The notes beneath the pieces were generated by a model, which was not told the origin of the DNA, searched no databases, and saw nothing but the letters and a program-made list of their open reading frames with translations. Both the position numbers and the translations under genes were made by a program. A stretch of DNA of 64,000 nt from positions 256,001-320,000 of the forward strand of contig JAODUO010000135.1 of assembly GCA_025642075.2 (NCBI GenBank), in the 5' to 3' direction. How positions within the stretch are numbered: position 1 is the first letter of the stretch; each line of letters begins with the position of its first letter. Below are positions 34,046-47,333 of the stretch, one piece after another. The stretch is from Ridgeia piscesae. Its lineage: Eukaryota > Annelida > Polychaeta > Sabellida > Siboglinidae.

Positions 34046-36850
34046 ACCAGAAAAGTTTGAATCATATTATATGTTATTCTTCTAAAAATTAAGGTCTTAG
34101 CTGGAAATAATGTTACGCCAGTCTTGATGTAAGCAAGTGGGCCTATCAGTGTGAAAATGGCTGGCATGGAAGCCATTCACATAAGACACAGCCATTATTG
34201 GCCAGCTTGTTTTCACTGGGTTTTTTTCAATGACCATCCAATGTTGTTTGAGCTGTTTATTTAATTAGTACAGATTCATTCAATTTGTTTCAGTACCATC
34301 TGTGCAGATATCATTGTAGACTCCTAGTGCTGGAATTATGATTTGTTAATCTAGTGACCAGCTGATCCCTTCTAAATTCCACCTGTCTTATCAGTAATAA
34401 TCACCCATCTTGAAGATGACAGATGAGTCTTTAACTAAGTCCATGTTCTCAATTCTAGAGAACGTAAACATATTTGGTGAAAAGACACAGCCATTGAAAG
34501 ATGTAACTGATAGTTTGTTGCTCATTTTGTTGGAAAGGCTAAAAAGATATATGTGTTTTTCTTGTGTGTTTTATAGTATCTGAATTGCTGGTACTGAGCA
34601 CTAGTGACTGCTTAAAAATGAGTCTGCCTGGTGGAGACTGTGGAGTCTCTGTCAAACATTGCTTCCAAAGCCGACATTGTTGTTGTTGTGTGAAGTGTCT
34701 ACATGAACAGAAACAATGTGTGACATGTTTACAGGCCACAACCAATCGGATACTGACTTTATGCAGGATTACATTACTGCAACTTTTGTGAAAGCATAAG
34801 AGTCAGGATGCACCGATTAATCGTGATTCACAGTATTTGTAGGTTTATGATGATAGTTGGACATACAGTTCTTCAATTTATGTACCATGGTTTATTAAAC
34901 ATTTTTAATGGTCATCAGTGTTTCCGTAGGTTGCACTCGGGAATCCTGAGACATTTCAGCCTATCATAGGCTCACAGCACTCGATTCCGCTGCATGTGAT
35001 ACGTTTGCAATTTTGCATGGACTATCCAACACCCAACAAGCTAATTCACAGGAAACAAGGACACTTTGAAGGTCTTTCAACGTAGCCTGCATTAACATAA
35101 TTATAAGTTGTATGTCTGGAAACATTTCGGCCATTAAATGACATGACAGAAACACCCCAGGGAAGCAGATGTCCAGAATGACACAACTGATTGTAATATT
35201 TGTTGTACGGTGATGAAAGATACCAGACTGGAAATACCACCAACATGATTTAACATATCTGAACAGACACCACCCAGTATATTCTTCAAATTCAGCTACA
35301 AATATATTCGAAAGTGACAGTAAACTAGTCTCTAAACATGTCTCAAAATAAAAAACCTGAAAAAAGCTTTTCAGTTGAAAGATGTCATTAAATTGTCCAC
35401 GACTGGCTGTCATCAGTAACCAAATTGGCTACAACCACAAGCTGTCAAAGCAAATGCATGTTCTGCCAATAAAACCAGTTGATTTATTGGTTCGCAGTCA
35501 AGCTCCAGTAAGCTATTACAATTCAAACAATGGCAGATGACAAGTGCAGACGATTGGTAACAAACTTTTAAAACAGTCTATTAAAATGTATGCATTATAA
35601 CTGGCACGCTTGTGCAACGTATCATGATTAAGTCAAAACGTTGACCAAATATTGAGAATTTAATTTAAAACAGAAAATAATTGTTCCATCCCTACATGAC
35701 AAAGCATCCTGCTACACGGAAAGGCCTGTTGCAATCTTGCTAAATCTTGATAAATGCATCAACATATTATGCCAATGTGCAGAGGTCACACCAGATCAAC
35801 CAAATACAACATGACATGACAACGTTTCGCTGTCACAAATAATTCACCAAGAAAACCTAGACTGAAATGGAAATTTTCCAGAAAATGTCATCCTTTCAAG
35901 CTATGCCTTACAAGTGAAAACACAGGCAAATTGGATATCAAAAAACCCTTTTGAAAGGAAGAATTAGTGTCTTTGATAGAACAACAGTGGCAGGAGATCT
36001 TCAGCACTATTTGAAACAGACATCTCTGATTCTTATTCTTCAGTTAATGGGCGATTTCAAACAGCACATTCTCATTGAAATTGTGCCATAGTGCAGAATT
36101 AAATCATCCACTTATCGATCAGTGTTGACATTGGACGTCACAGATTGTCCCACATCAAGTTATTTCAGGATCTAGCTGCTGCTGAATATAACCTCAAGAA
36201 GTACTATGTAACAATATGCTATTTTTATTTCATGGGTTTACAGTTATGAGTGGTCGTAAAGTACTCATTTGCACTAATGATTGAGTCATTTGTGTCACAA
36301 ATGCCAGCACATTATAGTAATGGATGTCTTTTTAGAGATATGCCTTTTGTGTTTAAGCAAGTGAGTATGTCTGAATGAGCAATAACATGAACCAAAGACA
36401 AACAGGGCAAGCAATGTTCAGGAGCCTCTGCTCACCAATGCAGTAGCAGCTGCTGTAAGCACTCTCTCAATCAGGGCTAGTTTTATGGCTTTGGGTACTG
36501 GTGTCAAATGAATTATAGACCCATGGATCTGGGTTCACATGAAATGGATTGTGTGGGTATAGATGGATCCCACGGTCACATACCCCCTAGACCTTTAGGA
36601 ATTTGTAATTTTCCTTAGACATGACTTTAGAAGAACCAGAAATTAGGCAGTGGATATGCAATATTCTTTACACCACCCACCCATCTTTTGATGCCATTAC
36701 TGGTGAAGTTATGTAGTCCTATGGCGACAAATATTCAACAGAATCCCCCACCTTCTGATGCCTTTATTTGAGACAGTATGACAACAGCGTAGCAGTGGGT
36801 TAGTGTTAAACATTCTAAGATGAGTCAAAACGCTATAACAGAATCGGGGT
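34046..36850. other. Intronic DNA, no gene recognised
   Basis: The longest frame is 149 codons on the minus strand (34964-35413); it begins with ATG but resembles no family I know and has no clear splice signals, so I leave it uncalled. Confidence 0.35.
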
Positions 36851-39059
36851 TCAATCTAGGATCTTGGCCAAGTGGCCAATGTTCAAACTATAGATCATTT
36901 TTATTATGAGTATAAGTGTATTATTACTATTAATAAACGAGAATATGGGCCTCCCTGGAGGTCTATTTTCTAGCCCTTATTCTTTCTGACACCCAGGCAT
37001 TTGACAGGCGCTGTGGCAAATAATGTCACTACACCCTATATAACTGGTGTAATGCACTTTAGTGTCTGAAATATTTCCAGCAAGGCACTAGCTGCAAAAT
37101 ATACTCTCTTGTTGTGATGTCTGATTTTTTAAATCCTGCTGGATTCCTAGAAAAATCTATAAATTCAATCCGAGACCAACATTGAGACGACATGAGTTCA
37201 GGTATAATCAGTGAAGCCATTATGAAATTGAAATGAGCTTGCCGGAACTGATGACAACAGTGCACTCTGACACAGACACAGGCACCACACTAATGGATGA
37301 ACTGAGTGCTTCAGGCCAGAGAGATGGAAATATGAATGCACTTAAACACTGAGAGCAAGGCAGTAACAACTCCAAGCTTCTACTAATGCAAGTGTCCAAT
37401 TGTGAGCCACTGGAGAGGAACCTGATGGTGGTGTGTGCCCAAAAGAACAACATCATCCAAACAATGGTTGCTCGCACTTGCGTCATTTGCAACTCAACAC
37501 GGCAATATCAAAGAAACAGAACCAACTGTTCAGGCAAGCCTCAGGTGAACTGTGTCATTGTGGTAGACAACAGACTTTTGAGGTTTGCATTATCCTTCAA
37601 ATACCGGGTACACAAATATCTCAGACAACATGGTTGCTGAAATCAACCGGTTCCATGTCTTCAAGGAAATAGGCCTGAGAACTGTTTTGTAAAGATGTCA
37701 TGTATGCTCTTACAGAATATCCATACTACAGTGCATAACAGAATCTGATAGAAATATCTGGAGGATTTTCAACATGATCCGTAAATGAATCTTAAGCTTT
37801 GGAGCAATACTTCCCTCATACTACCAGTAATTGGTAATCCATCGCTGTTGAAAATTTCTAGTTTATATGCAAAATTGCAAGGGCACCAACATTTTAACTT
37901 AAACTGAAATTCTGTCATCATTATAATGACATGAATGCCAGCAGTGGACATACTATGTTAGATACAGCAACAATGTGCTATAAGCCCACAAACCACTTGG
38001 GCTAGGACAAATAGTGTTCCTTTTAATACAGAAGCCAGGCAAATTTACAAGTTCTCTGATGAGTGTACATCTGATAGTATTACTAACATGACTTTGAAAG
38101 ATACTGTTGGTCATCATCTTGTCGAAGATCATGCCAAAAGTATATAACTACGTGTCGCCATTGCAATCCGAGTCAGGACAGATCATGATGCTAAGTGTTA
38201 AACATGTGTTTTGGCATAATGCTGGTTTGACATTCGCTGTATCAATGTACCGGTATCGCGATATTTGTGAAAGTTTGATTACCGATACTTCATGGTATTG
38301 CTATACTTTGATAGCTTTTTATCAAACACCCAAGGTTTGATACTTTCGATAATTTTTTATACTTTCTACTCTCAATGGTCATAGCCTTAGTAGGCAAAAA
38401 CACAGTAGTTTCACCAGAGGTAGAGAAAGAAACCGAACTGTTATTACAAAAGTTGCAAGAAAATTTGAATAGTTTCATTTAATTTTAATTATCTATACAG
38501 TTTTAATGTTAAATCACAAGTGTCTTTCCAATACAATTAATTATAAATAAATCAGTGTTAACAGTGAGTGTTCAGTTGTGCTGGCACTAATGTAAGTGAT
38601 AGGTGAGCATGTTTTAACATTATAATACTGCTATATGGTGCATTTGTAAACAACTGGGGTGAAGAACGGTATTAATTTCAGTTAATTCATTGCATTTTTT
38701 TGTGAAAGCATTCCCTGGTCAAACCATGGCTTAGTTTGTTTTTCCATTATCCCAACTTTCACTTCTCAACTCAACCAACTCATACACCCTTTCTTAAACA
38801 ACTGACACTGCATGAGGGAAAGTATTTAGACTGTCTTAAGCAGGACACTCTATCCATTATTGACCCTTGCTCACGTTGAACTTGGTTGAACTTCTGTGTA
38901 AAACAAATTAAGCATCACCAGACAGACAGATAATTGTATCCAAGACAGCCAGTGACAAGACAACTCCACAATACAGATATTTTGATATTCCTAATTATAT
39001 ACGCAGCTTGTTAATAACAAAACCATACATGAAGTCAGAGGAGATTGGCACTGAGCTGG
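36851..39059. other. Intronic DNA, possible old SINE and MITE remnants
   Basis: A B-box-like GGGGTTCAATCTAGG at about 36845 hints at a tRNA-derived remnant. At 38240-38350 a GGTATCGCGATA and 'TTGATACTTTCGATA' cluster resembles a decayed inverted-repeat transposon. Neither is strong. No coding sequence recognised. Confidence 0.3.
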
Positions 39060-39260
39060 ACTAGTTACAGGAATCGGAAAGTAAAGTGACTGGAAATGGT
39101 AGTGACTGGAATAATACAGCAACTTGAACTGTGAAATAACTGGAATAGTAATAACCGGAACAGTCCAGTAACAGGAATAATACAGTGATAAGAATTGTGC
39201 ACAGACAAACTGGAATGGTACTGCTACTGGATTGGTAGTCACAGGAACAGCAGTCTAGAA
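39060..39260. repeat. Irregular short tandem motif (ACTGGAAT/ACAGGAAT)
   Basis: Variants of A-C-[TA]-G-G-A-A-T recur more than ten times with irregular 12-20 bp spacing, a decayed minisatellite. Confidence 0.6.
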
Positions 39261-41540
39261 AGAGTAGCATTTGCCATGACCTGAACACATGTAAATGAAG
39301 GAGAAAACACACTTCCTGTTGATTCACATAATCAATTTGATGACTGGTTCATTTATTCTTCTGATCAATAAGTTGATCGCAATGTTAGGTGGGTGCTTGG
39401 ACCACCTGATCAATGAAGAAGTACATTGATTCCACCACCAACCTACTGGCAGAAATGTATGCCAATATCACTGCAGACAGACTGGTTGACAGGGGGGTGA
39501 ATGTTCAATATAAAATTACCATCAAACTCAAACGGGAGTGACTGGCCACATGAAATGTGCTTGCGCTCCTTCGGTTGGTAGTTAAATGTAGTTGGAAGAC
39601 ATTGTTCCTAACCTTACTTATGTTGCTAAGAGCATTTCTCGCTGTGGGCATTAGGGTGGTGATTGAGAGGAGTTTCTTTAAACTCAAGCTAGTCAAAAGT
39701 CAAAACCTAGCTTTGCTCATGTACAGGACAAGAGCAAAAGTGCAGACTAGTGCTTTTATCCACTAAGTCAGAGTTGATTAATGCTGAAGACTGTGTTGTG
39801 TCTACAAAGTAACAGTCCAGAGTATTCTTACTGTTAGTGAATATAATGAATCTTCTGAGCTAAAGAGCAACATATAACTCATGGTTTTGTTGATGGATTG
39901 TTGTTGTTGCTCTGGTAATGGCAGGACTCACAGTGAACAATGAACTCATGTTATGTTGAAACGTATTATTTTTAATCACAAAGTGTTTGGTTTTGCACTT
40001 AGGGGATTGTAGGTGATATTTCTTGTTTTGATTTAATATGAGAATTTCACATTGAAATGTACATGTGGTGAATTATTAAATTGCACCCATTAATATGTTG
40101 TAGCTGGTTCCTAATGTGATGTTGGGGGAATATCAAGGCATTATTGATTAGATGTAGATGATAATGTTGTGCTCTTTTTGATGTGTCAGCATTTTAAAAA
40201 CCTTTACCAATAGCACTTCGTTGCCTGATTCTGAGTCTACGGTTGGACTTTTGTATTTGTAAAAACAATTTAATGATCATTCACTGGACAGCTTCCTGTC
40301 ATATTTATAGACACTGTGGTGATGATTGTCAGCCATGTCAACATACCTCCTAGGCACAAGGTTTTACCGAAGACATGTACTTTCAAGACAACCTTTCTTT
40401 CTTTCTTTTCTGAGATACGATTAGTATATTTGGAAACAAATCTTATGAGATGTTAGGACACATGCATTCTTGAATGGTCTTTCATTTTGACCTACTTGGG
40501 TTCAGAGATTAAGCATTCTATTGATACTTGATAGTCATCTGATCACTGCCACAGATATATCAAAACCATACAGGTTGCCAGACTGACTGACATCTTAGCA
40601 TCAGATTAGACGTCTTCAACTTTGAAAGCATTTGATATGGTGCACAAAACTGCACACGCTCACATTGTTAGAGAGGTCATGTGAATCGGCAGTTTGCTTA
40701 CATAAATTAAAATTACGTTAAATTTATTTGTTGAAGCTGAGAGTATAATCTTTTAACTAGTGCCGCATATCGATTAGCGCTGTGAGGATGCTGCAAATTT
40801 GCTTTAATGGAGAATTGCTGTTTTTATGTTGATGATTCGCCATTACGTTTGTATTCCCGCCAATAACATTGCTTATTCTTTCACTGTAACCTACTAAATG
40901 TGAGTTCGTATATATAAGTATATTTAGTAGTGTGTTATGTAGTTGTTATGTATAACTGTGTTACAATACTTTATGATTATAGTTAAACTATGTTCATGTT
41001 TGCAAAAGCATGTTTAGTAATTCGAAGACAGCACTTGTATTTGTGTGCATTATTTGATGATTAATTCTCCCATTCAACTGACGAGTTAAATTACAACGTA
41101 GTTACTATTTTAGTTAACCTGTTACGATTGATATTTATGTGTGCTATTTCTAAATGTAGTCTGCCTGAGTAAAAATAACTGTAATTGCCATACATGTGTC
41201 GAGTGGGCACTTTGCAGTAATGTGCAATTTGAGTCTAGTCGCCAGGCGGCATTATTACTAAAAGTGTATTTGTTTTATTTGCAGTTTGATTGTTGTGTTG
41301 TGTGTATATCTATATATTCTACTATTCTTCTGCTCCTGCTGATACACCAATAACAGTTTGAAATCCAAAACAGTGAAGAGTTGCTGCCAACATATGCTTT
41401 GGTGGCCAAATGATCATGTACGATGAGATCAGTACTGAAATGGAAGAATGAGTCAATGGCGAGTTCATCACATCTGTTTATGTTTCACTTTGAGATGACG
41501 CTTGATACACTGGGTAATGAGTCACAACACTGTTGATGGC
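39261..41540. other. Intronic DNA, no gene recognised
   Basis: Around 40618-40670 a plus-strand frame reads 'LKAFDMVHKTAHAHIVREV', perhaps a tiny relic of a non-LTR palm motif. Nothing else is recognised. Confidence 0.3.
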
Positions 41541-41599
41541 TATTGTTGTTGTGGTTATATCACCCGTGCCACGGATGCAGTGATACAATCTGCCCTGGG

Positions 41600-41830
41600 C
41601 ATGTTTTATATTATGATGACAGCAACGTGCTGCAAAAACTGGTTGATGAATTGATACCGTTCAAAGAAGCCTTAGATACCATCAAGTGCCAAAATAGCGA
41701 TTCTTCTAGCATTCTCATCCCGTGTATTTGGGCTACAAAGTCAGCTGCAGCCAGTCCTTGTGAGATACATGAGACTTACCAGACATGCAGACCTCAACAT
41801 CTACACTCTTCCAAAATGTTGAATCATATA
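41600..41830 (+). pseudogene. hAT transposase-like fragment
   Basis: The plus-strand frame includes 'LQKLVDELIPFKEALDTI' followed by 'SSSILIPCIWATKS', which fits the '..L..FL.PFKEAT..L......TL.LVLP..' segment of hAT-superfamily transposases upstream of the dimerisation domain. The fragment is short and has no other conserved blocks, so the assignment is tentative. Confidence 0.45.
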
Positions 41831-42369
41831 TAGTGACTTTGTGATTGATATTGTATAAACTGATATTGTATGAATGTGGCCAGCATTTCCAAGAAATAAA
41901 GATTTACACCTGCCAATTTCATAAAGACAGTGGTGCAGAAACGTATGGATTTTTTTAACCGAGAATGAAACTTCTGGTTAAAAGAAGCAAATTATTCACA
42001 GACACAAAACCATTCCTTCATTGATGAAATTGCTTTACCAAAACAAGCATGAGAATGTAAGTTTGGCACATGATATAAAGACACAGTGCAGCATACACTA
42101 AGGTTTAGAGGGTGATAAATTGAGACAGACAGTTGGAACATATACATGCAGCAAATCCTGGATAAAGAAAATTATGTGCAGAATCAAAAGAAAACATGAA
42201 AGTATTAACAAACTACAAAGTCACCCTGTGCAAGCTGTGAACTCAGGAAGGCATTAACTTTGCTATGCCTATGTGTACAAAAGACAATTACATATGAAAA
42301 TGGATGGAGACCAGTGACATCTCTGCGAAGTGGAGTGCTCAACCAATAGCATGGCAGAGTAACCTAGAC

Positions 42370-42455
42370 CAGCAAGTCTTAACGGCTGGGTTGTGACCAA
42401 AATTGGGTCACCAAGCTATTTTGAGTCGGTCTCCAAGGGTCTTCCGTGATTGTCA
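42370..42455. mobile_element. Possible hAT terminal segment
   Basis: The run CAGCAAGTCTTAACGGCTGG followed by 'GTTGTGACCAAAATTGGGTC' and 'AAGCTATTTTGAGT' resembles ends of hAT elements that begin CAG.GGTTCT.AAC..GTGGGTCG.GACCC. The opposite end and a target duplication were not found. Confidence 0.4.
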
Positions 42456-42724
42456 AATGTTCTTTAGTTGTTCCTCTCGCCCATACCAGTTGCATCTGAG
42501 ACGAATTATTTGTGCTAAGCAATGTCACACATGTATTTTATATATGGGACCCGATTCAACAACGTTTTTTGATTACAGGATTAGCATTACCATGAGTACC
42601 GGATATGTGCCTTGAGCTCGCTCAGTGAGGCAACATATCAAGAAACAGCGTAGCACTTCCATTAATAAACAGCAACGTACTTGTTAAAGAGCAATATATT
42701 AGGGTGGATGAATGCTGAGATTTG

Positions 42725-43090
42725 ATGTTACCTCAATTACCTGAGCTACCTCACCAGATACATCCACCATTCCCAAAGAACAAAAAAGTTCTCCTTATCA
42801 TAGACGACTACAACACTCACATTGCCAAGTTAGAAGTTATTGACTTAGGTAGAGAAAATGGCATCGTCATCCTGCCCCTACAGCCACAAGTTGCTGCTAG
42901 CTCATGCCACTTTTGAACCATTTGGGACGGTACTATAACACTGCATACAACGACTGGATGATAACCCACCTAGGCAAACCGATCACTATGTACAATGTCG
43001 CTGCAGAAACAAGGATTGCCTACCAGAAAATGTTCATATCAGCAAACATCCAGCCAGGATTCTGAGTAAGTGGCGAATTCCCTATTTTGT
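42725..43090 (+). pseudogene. pogo/Tigger-type DDE transposase fragment
   Basis: Plus-strand translation gives 'KKVLLIIDDYNTHIAKLEVI' followed by 'DLGRENGIVILPLQPQ', the second catalytic Asp region of pogo-family (DDE_1) transposases; the usual 'LLLDGH.SH' appears as 'LIIDDYNTH'. After a small deletion and frame change, 'LGRYYNTAYNDWM', 'HLGKPITMYNVA', 'AYQKMF' and 'ANIQPGF' match the following part. Stops and the deleted 'HLLQPLDVGVF' block show it is dead. The N-terminal DNA-binding half was not found. A Gln/Thr-rich tail may continue to about 43330. Confidence 0.82.
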
Positions 43091-43330
43091 GAAGACAAAT
43101 TCTTGACCTCTGTGGTGATAGAAGAACCTGGACTGAACGGGAGTGAACTCTCTCATCAACCAGATCAGCAACAGACAACAACAGCTACTGACACAAGTAG
43201 CACTCAGCAATTGACACAACACTAGGCAGCACAGTTTGGGACCACAGCTAGAGAGTACCAGCTCTATGGACAGCCAGCTGGGAAAAGTGGCACCAGCTAC
43301 TGGAGGACAGCAACATAGCCTCACCCAGAG

Positions 43331-44086
43331 ACCCGTCCACCCGTCATTTGGAGGGGAAAATTTGAAAGTTGCGTTTTTGGACGGGCAGTTATTTGTCATG
43401 GACGGGCCGAGACGGGCCGTCCATAACCGTCCATGTCGTTTTTTTGTGCGAGCTTGCCCGTCCATGCCATTTTACAATGTAATTGAAACTGCCAACAAGT
43501 CAGTTACAGACAATGTATCAATCACTACAGTTTATTACTTGCGTCAATGACATTCTCTGTGTATCACAGAGAGTGTTTGTCTGGTTGTGGCAAGCTAGTC
43601 ATGGTAAGGTAACTGATTGTATTATTTGAATTATGCATACAAGATTTTAGCAAAAATTTTATTTAGATGCACTTGTAATTTATTGAGACATAAATTACAG
43701 AGACAAGGCGTACATGTTTTATAACGAAGTTATCACACTTGATGTCACCACCAAGAAGCCACGGTTGGGGTTGACTGGCAGTGAAAGGCGACGCGCCAAT
43801 ATGAAGCCACTTGCCCTGCGAGGGAGGCTAGACGCTCTTTCATATATAAATCTCGTCATATGGTTCTAACAAACGTCGCTGATTTGATAACTACCATCAC
43901 GATAAATGTACGTGTATCACGTGATTTTATTTAAGAGATGCATTCGTCAATACGCCAGTCATTTTGTATGAGTTTATCAAACAAATTGCGTCACACTATG
44001 AACTTTTTAATCACCGGTAACAAAGACTAGTATTACCACGTGGACATACATAGAACGGAAACACAGATCGACAACAGTTCGTCTAG
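43331..44086. other. Intronic DNA with GGACGG/CCGTCC cluster
   Basis: At 43378-43470 the motif [CT]GGACGG and its complement CCGTCC alternate several times (ATGGACGGGCC, GGGCCGTCCAT, CCGTCCATGTCG, GCCCGTCCATG), giving overlapping short hairpins. No gene recognised. Confidence 0.4.
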
Positions 44087-44140
44087 ATGTCTACTGACAT
44101 ACCAACGACTTCTGCTGTGTCAGCGATCACGCAAGAAAAG
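44087..44140 (+). CDS. Candidate 18-codon first coding exon, unidentified
   Basis: ATG at 44087 opens a frame of 18 codons, rich in Ser/Thr, ending in 'TQEK' at AAG|GTATGT, a good splice donor in phase 0. The context before the ATG is poor (T at -3). I found no matching downstream exon; a possible continuation frame at 45158-45358 starts with its own ATG. It would be nested in and antisense to the SETMAR-like intron. Low confidence; it may be chance. Confidence 0.2.
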
Positions 44141-44206
44141 GTATGTTTATAGCATTCATTTATTTGTGTGGGTTGCGATTTACAGCATAGCTTGTATTTG
44201 AAATAA

Positions 44207-44622
44207 GTATGTGGGTCGGGATCGTCGTGGTGGTAAGATAAATTGGGAAATATTTTTTTTATGTTGACGTGCGTTTTTTAGTTAAAATCCATCTATATCA
44301 GTTTTACTAGGATGCCATCCACCTTTAAGAAAACCAAAATGTATAACAAAATAATAATGTCTGATGAAATTGATTATTATTTAGGTTTATTGATTCAGTT
44401 TAATCAGAAATAAATATGTGGGTAGGGATCGTCGTGGTCTTAAGATAAAATTGAGAAATTATTTGTTAATGTTGACATGCGTAGTTTCAGTTAAAATCCA
44501 CTTATATCAGTTTTATTTGGATGCCATCCGCCTTTAAGAAAACCAAAATTGATAACAAAATAATAGTGTCTGGTGAAATTGATTATTATTTTGGTTTATT
44601 GGGTCAGTTTATTCAGAATTCA
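44207..44622. repeat. 207-bp tandem duplication
   Basis: Two copies (44207-44413 and 44414-44622) both start TATGTGGGT[CA]GGGATCGTC and contain GATGCCATCC[AG]CCTTTAAG and GAAATTGATTATTATTT, ending TTCAGAA or TCAGAA. A third, weaker relative of the second half lies at 44735-44820. Confidence 0.88.
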
Positions 44623-44829
44623 ACACGTCAACGCAATGCCTACAATGGCTACACGTGTAGAAGGTCAAAGTTCGAAGTTTGGTGGTTCATATTTATAGAT
44701 CATTTAGAAAATCCATTCATACCGGCTCAATTTAATGCCATCCGCACATTAAAGATACTAATATGTTCTGATGAAACTGATGGTTATTTTCTTTTCAAGT
44801 TATAGCATTTAATCAGAAATTTGAAAAAT

Positions 44830-46285
44830 AAATTAAAAGCAATCAGCTTAGCAATCGCTGTACGAGACATCGACATGTACGAATCACTCAGTCATTTAAG
44901 CATCCTAGTTTATGAAGAACCTAGTTTGTGAAGAATGATAGTATATTTGAGTCTTTGTAAATTAATGGAATATAGAATATGTTCCATTAATCAACATTTA
45001 ATACGTTTTCTTGGGCGCCGTCCCTGAAATTTGTTGGTGATTTCTTTTACGAGAGCAGCATTACGCAATCGCCTCACGTGGCAGACCTGTAAACAGCGGT
45101 AGTCGGGTAAGAATCTAGGTCAATGATGCCTAATAATTTCAGTTCGCGGCAGTTAAAATGGGGCAATTGTCGTCCCAAGTACGTGGGAAAACATCGCCCT
45201 GTGGCGTCCAATCAATTGCAACAAATGTAACTACTTCAAAGACAAAGTCATCATTGCGACGCCTTGGTTTTCAGACTCTGGTAATAAACAGACTCCCATT
45301 TGCAGACCACCTTCGATGCCACCTGTTGACAGTGTTATTATTGGGTGGAAGGATTTAACCGACTTTATTGACAGGCACATTAGAACAATGTTCCAGTTAG
45401 GTCTTCTGCGTTTCCCTGGTACTGGAAGGTCAACTTTCTGTGCAATTCAGTTGTACTAAATATAGGCCAGACAGTACACAAGGAAAGAATAGAACAACGA
45501 TGGGTAACAGGGGTTCATTCAGTGTATTAAGTAATGTCACTAATGCCTCATTGGGCAGCCAAGAATTTATATAAAGATATAATTTAAAGATATAAAAGAA
45601 CATAATCCCTGTTTCCAGGATGGACACTGTTCAAAACTGAATGCAAGCAATATGTCATTGTTTGGACTTGATATAACATCAAATGGCAAGTGAATCACCT
45701 TAATGCAAAACGTATAACCTGTATGCAGATAAGCTGGTAAAATATCTTATTTTCAACAGAGATCTGCGGTTTCTCCATCATTGCTGTGGATGCAGAGGCA
45801 GGAACTAAATCAGAAGCAAACACCACACCCTGACTTCACCACCAGTCATCTCGACCAACACATCAGCTTCAGCTACTTCAAGATTCCAGCTAAGGACTTC
45901 CATTTCTCTGTGGCAATTGATATTTTCATAGAACACAACACAGTGCAATCCTGCAAAATCTGCCATTATTTAATGATACAATAACTGACTATTTTAAATT
46001 ATATCTCAGCTGTAAGTGATTGTAATTGTATGACTTCTATTTTCATTGTTTGTTTGTTGTACTATATTGTAAAAGTTCCTATATGTCAATAAATGTACAT
46101 AGTTTAATTATGCTTGTATTGTTATATTAAATTTTTAATCACATGTGAGATTGTGCATTAATATATGCATAGCCTTGTTTTATGTCCAATCATCCTTTTT
46201 AACATGCTGATTGCAAAATGTGTTGATCGTACGTCGATCGCGCTTCGTGGTAAGTTGAATAAAATTTGGACAGGCAAAAATTAGA
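44830..46285. other. Intronic DNA, no gene recognised
   Basis: A 66-codon frame at 45158 begins MGQLSSQ. A neighbouring frame at about 45340-45460 continues as 'GWKDLTDFIDRHIRTMFQ', which looks protein-like and may be a frameshifted relic, but I cannot name the family. Confidence 0.3.
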
Positions 46286-46289
46286 TCCT

Positions 46290-46922
46290 GGGTGAGGGCC
46301 TGGACAGCAATTGACAGCACCAGCTACTGGACCACAGCAATAGACAGCACCAGTTACTGGAGCACAACACTAGGCAGCACCAGCTACTGGACCACAACAA
46401 TAGACAGTACTCACCAGCTACTGGATCACAGCAATAGACAGCACCAGTTACTGGACCACAGCAGTAGGCGGCACCAGCTACTGGATCACAGCAATAGACA
46501 GCACCAGCTACTGGATCACAGCAATAGGCAGCACCAGCTACTGGAGGACAGCAATAGACAGCACCAGCTACTGGATCACAGCAATAGGCAGCACCAGTTA
46601 CTGGACCACAGCAGTAGCAGCACCAGCTACTGGATCACATCAATAGGCAGCACCAGTTACTGGACCACAGCAATAGGCAGCACCAGCTACTGGAGCACAG
46701 CAATAGGCAGCACCAGCTTACTGGACCACAGCAATAGGCAGCACCAGCTACTGGAGCACAGCAATAGGCAGCAGCAGCTACTGGACCACAGCTATAGGCA
46801 GCACCAGCTACTGGAGGACAGTAATAGGCAGCATCAGCTACAGAATCACAGCAATAGGCAGCACCAGTTACTGGACCACAGCAATAGGCAGCACCAGCTA
46901 CTGGACCACAGCAGTATGCAGC
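46290..46922. repeat. 30-bp minisatellite (CAGCACCAGCTACTGGACCA-type), about 21 copies
   Basis: Unit CAGCAATAGGCAGCACCAGC plus TACTGGACCA, with small indels at 46405, 46617 and 46715 that shift frame. One frame reads repeated 'STSYWTTAIG', another 'QHQLLDHSNR'. It leads directly into the protease-like frame below. A trace of the same motif is at 43285-43310. Confidence 0.95.
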
Positions 46923-46939
46923 AGTGGATCACCAGCTAC

Positions 46940-47333
46940 TGGGGATGGCAAGCTAGAGGACCCATCAGGTGTTGAGTTAGTGATGGAGAAGGTCATTGGG
47001 AAATGTCCCATTGTAGAGGAAAAGGTGGATGGATATTCCACGAAGTGTCTGTTAGACACAGTTGTGGAAGTGTCCATCATCACAGAGGAATTCTTCAAGA
47101 AACACCAGCTGCCACAGGGAAATGCGATGAAGGACATCACAGGATGTATCTCCATCACAGCAGCAAATGGGTTGCTAGTGCTGTATCTTGGATATGTAGC
47201 ATGTGTGTTGATTATCATGGGTAAGGTGTTCAAGGACATGGGTTTCCTTGTGACAGGAGACAAGATGAACCCTGTCGTGCAACAGCAGAGAGTTGAACAT
47301 CTTTTAATAATTGGTTGCAACATTTTGCAATGA
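46940..47333 (+). pseudogene. LTR-retrotransposon aspartic protease remnant
   Basis: An open frame (116 codons from the ATG at 46983, and open for some way upstream) reads 'GKCPIVEEKVDGYSTKCLLD' then 'TVVEVSIITEEFFKKHQLPQ' and 'ITAANGLLVLYLGYV'. This matches retropepsin domains of Ty3/gypsy-like Pol, where the active site is LLDTG[SA]; here it reads LLDTV, so the catalytic Gly and the next residue are lost. RT and RNase H are missing: the sequence jumps to integrase about 100 bp later. Inactive fragment; family recalled from motif pattern. Confidence 0.8.

Noticed and set aside
34964..35413. 149-codon minus-strand frame
   Set aside because: No family resemblance, repeats or splice signals that I can support; length alone is not convincing in a 64-kb window.
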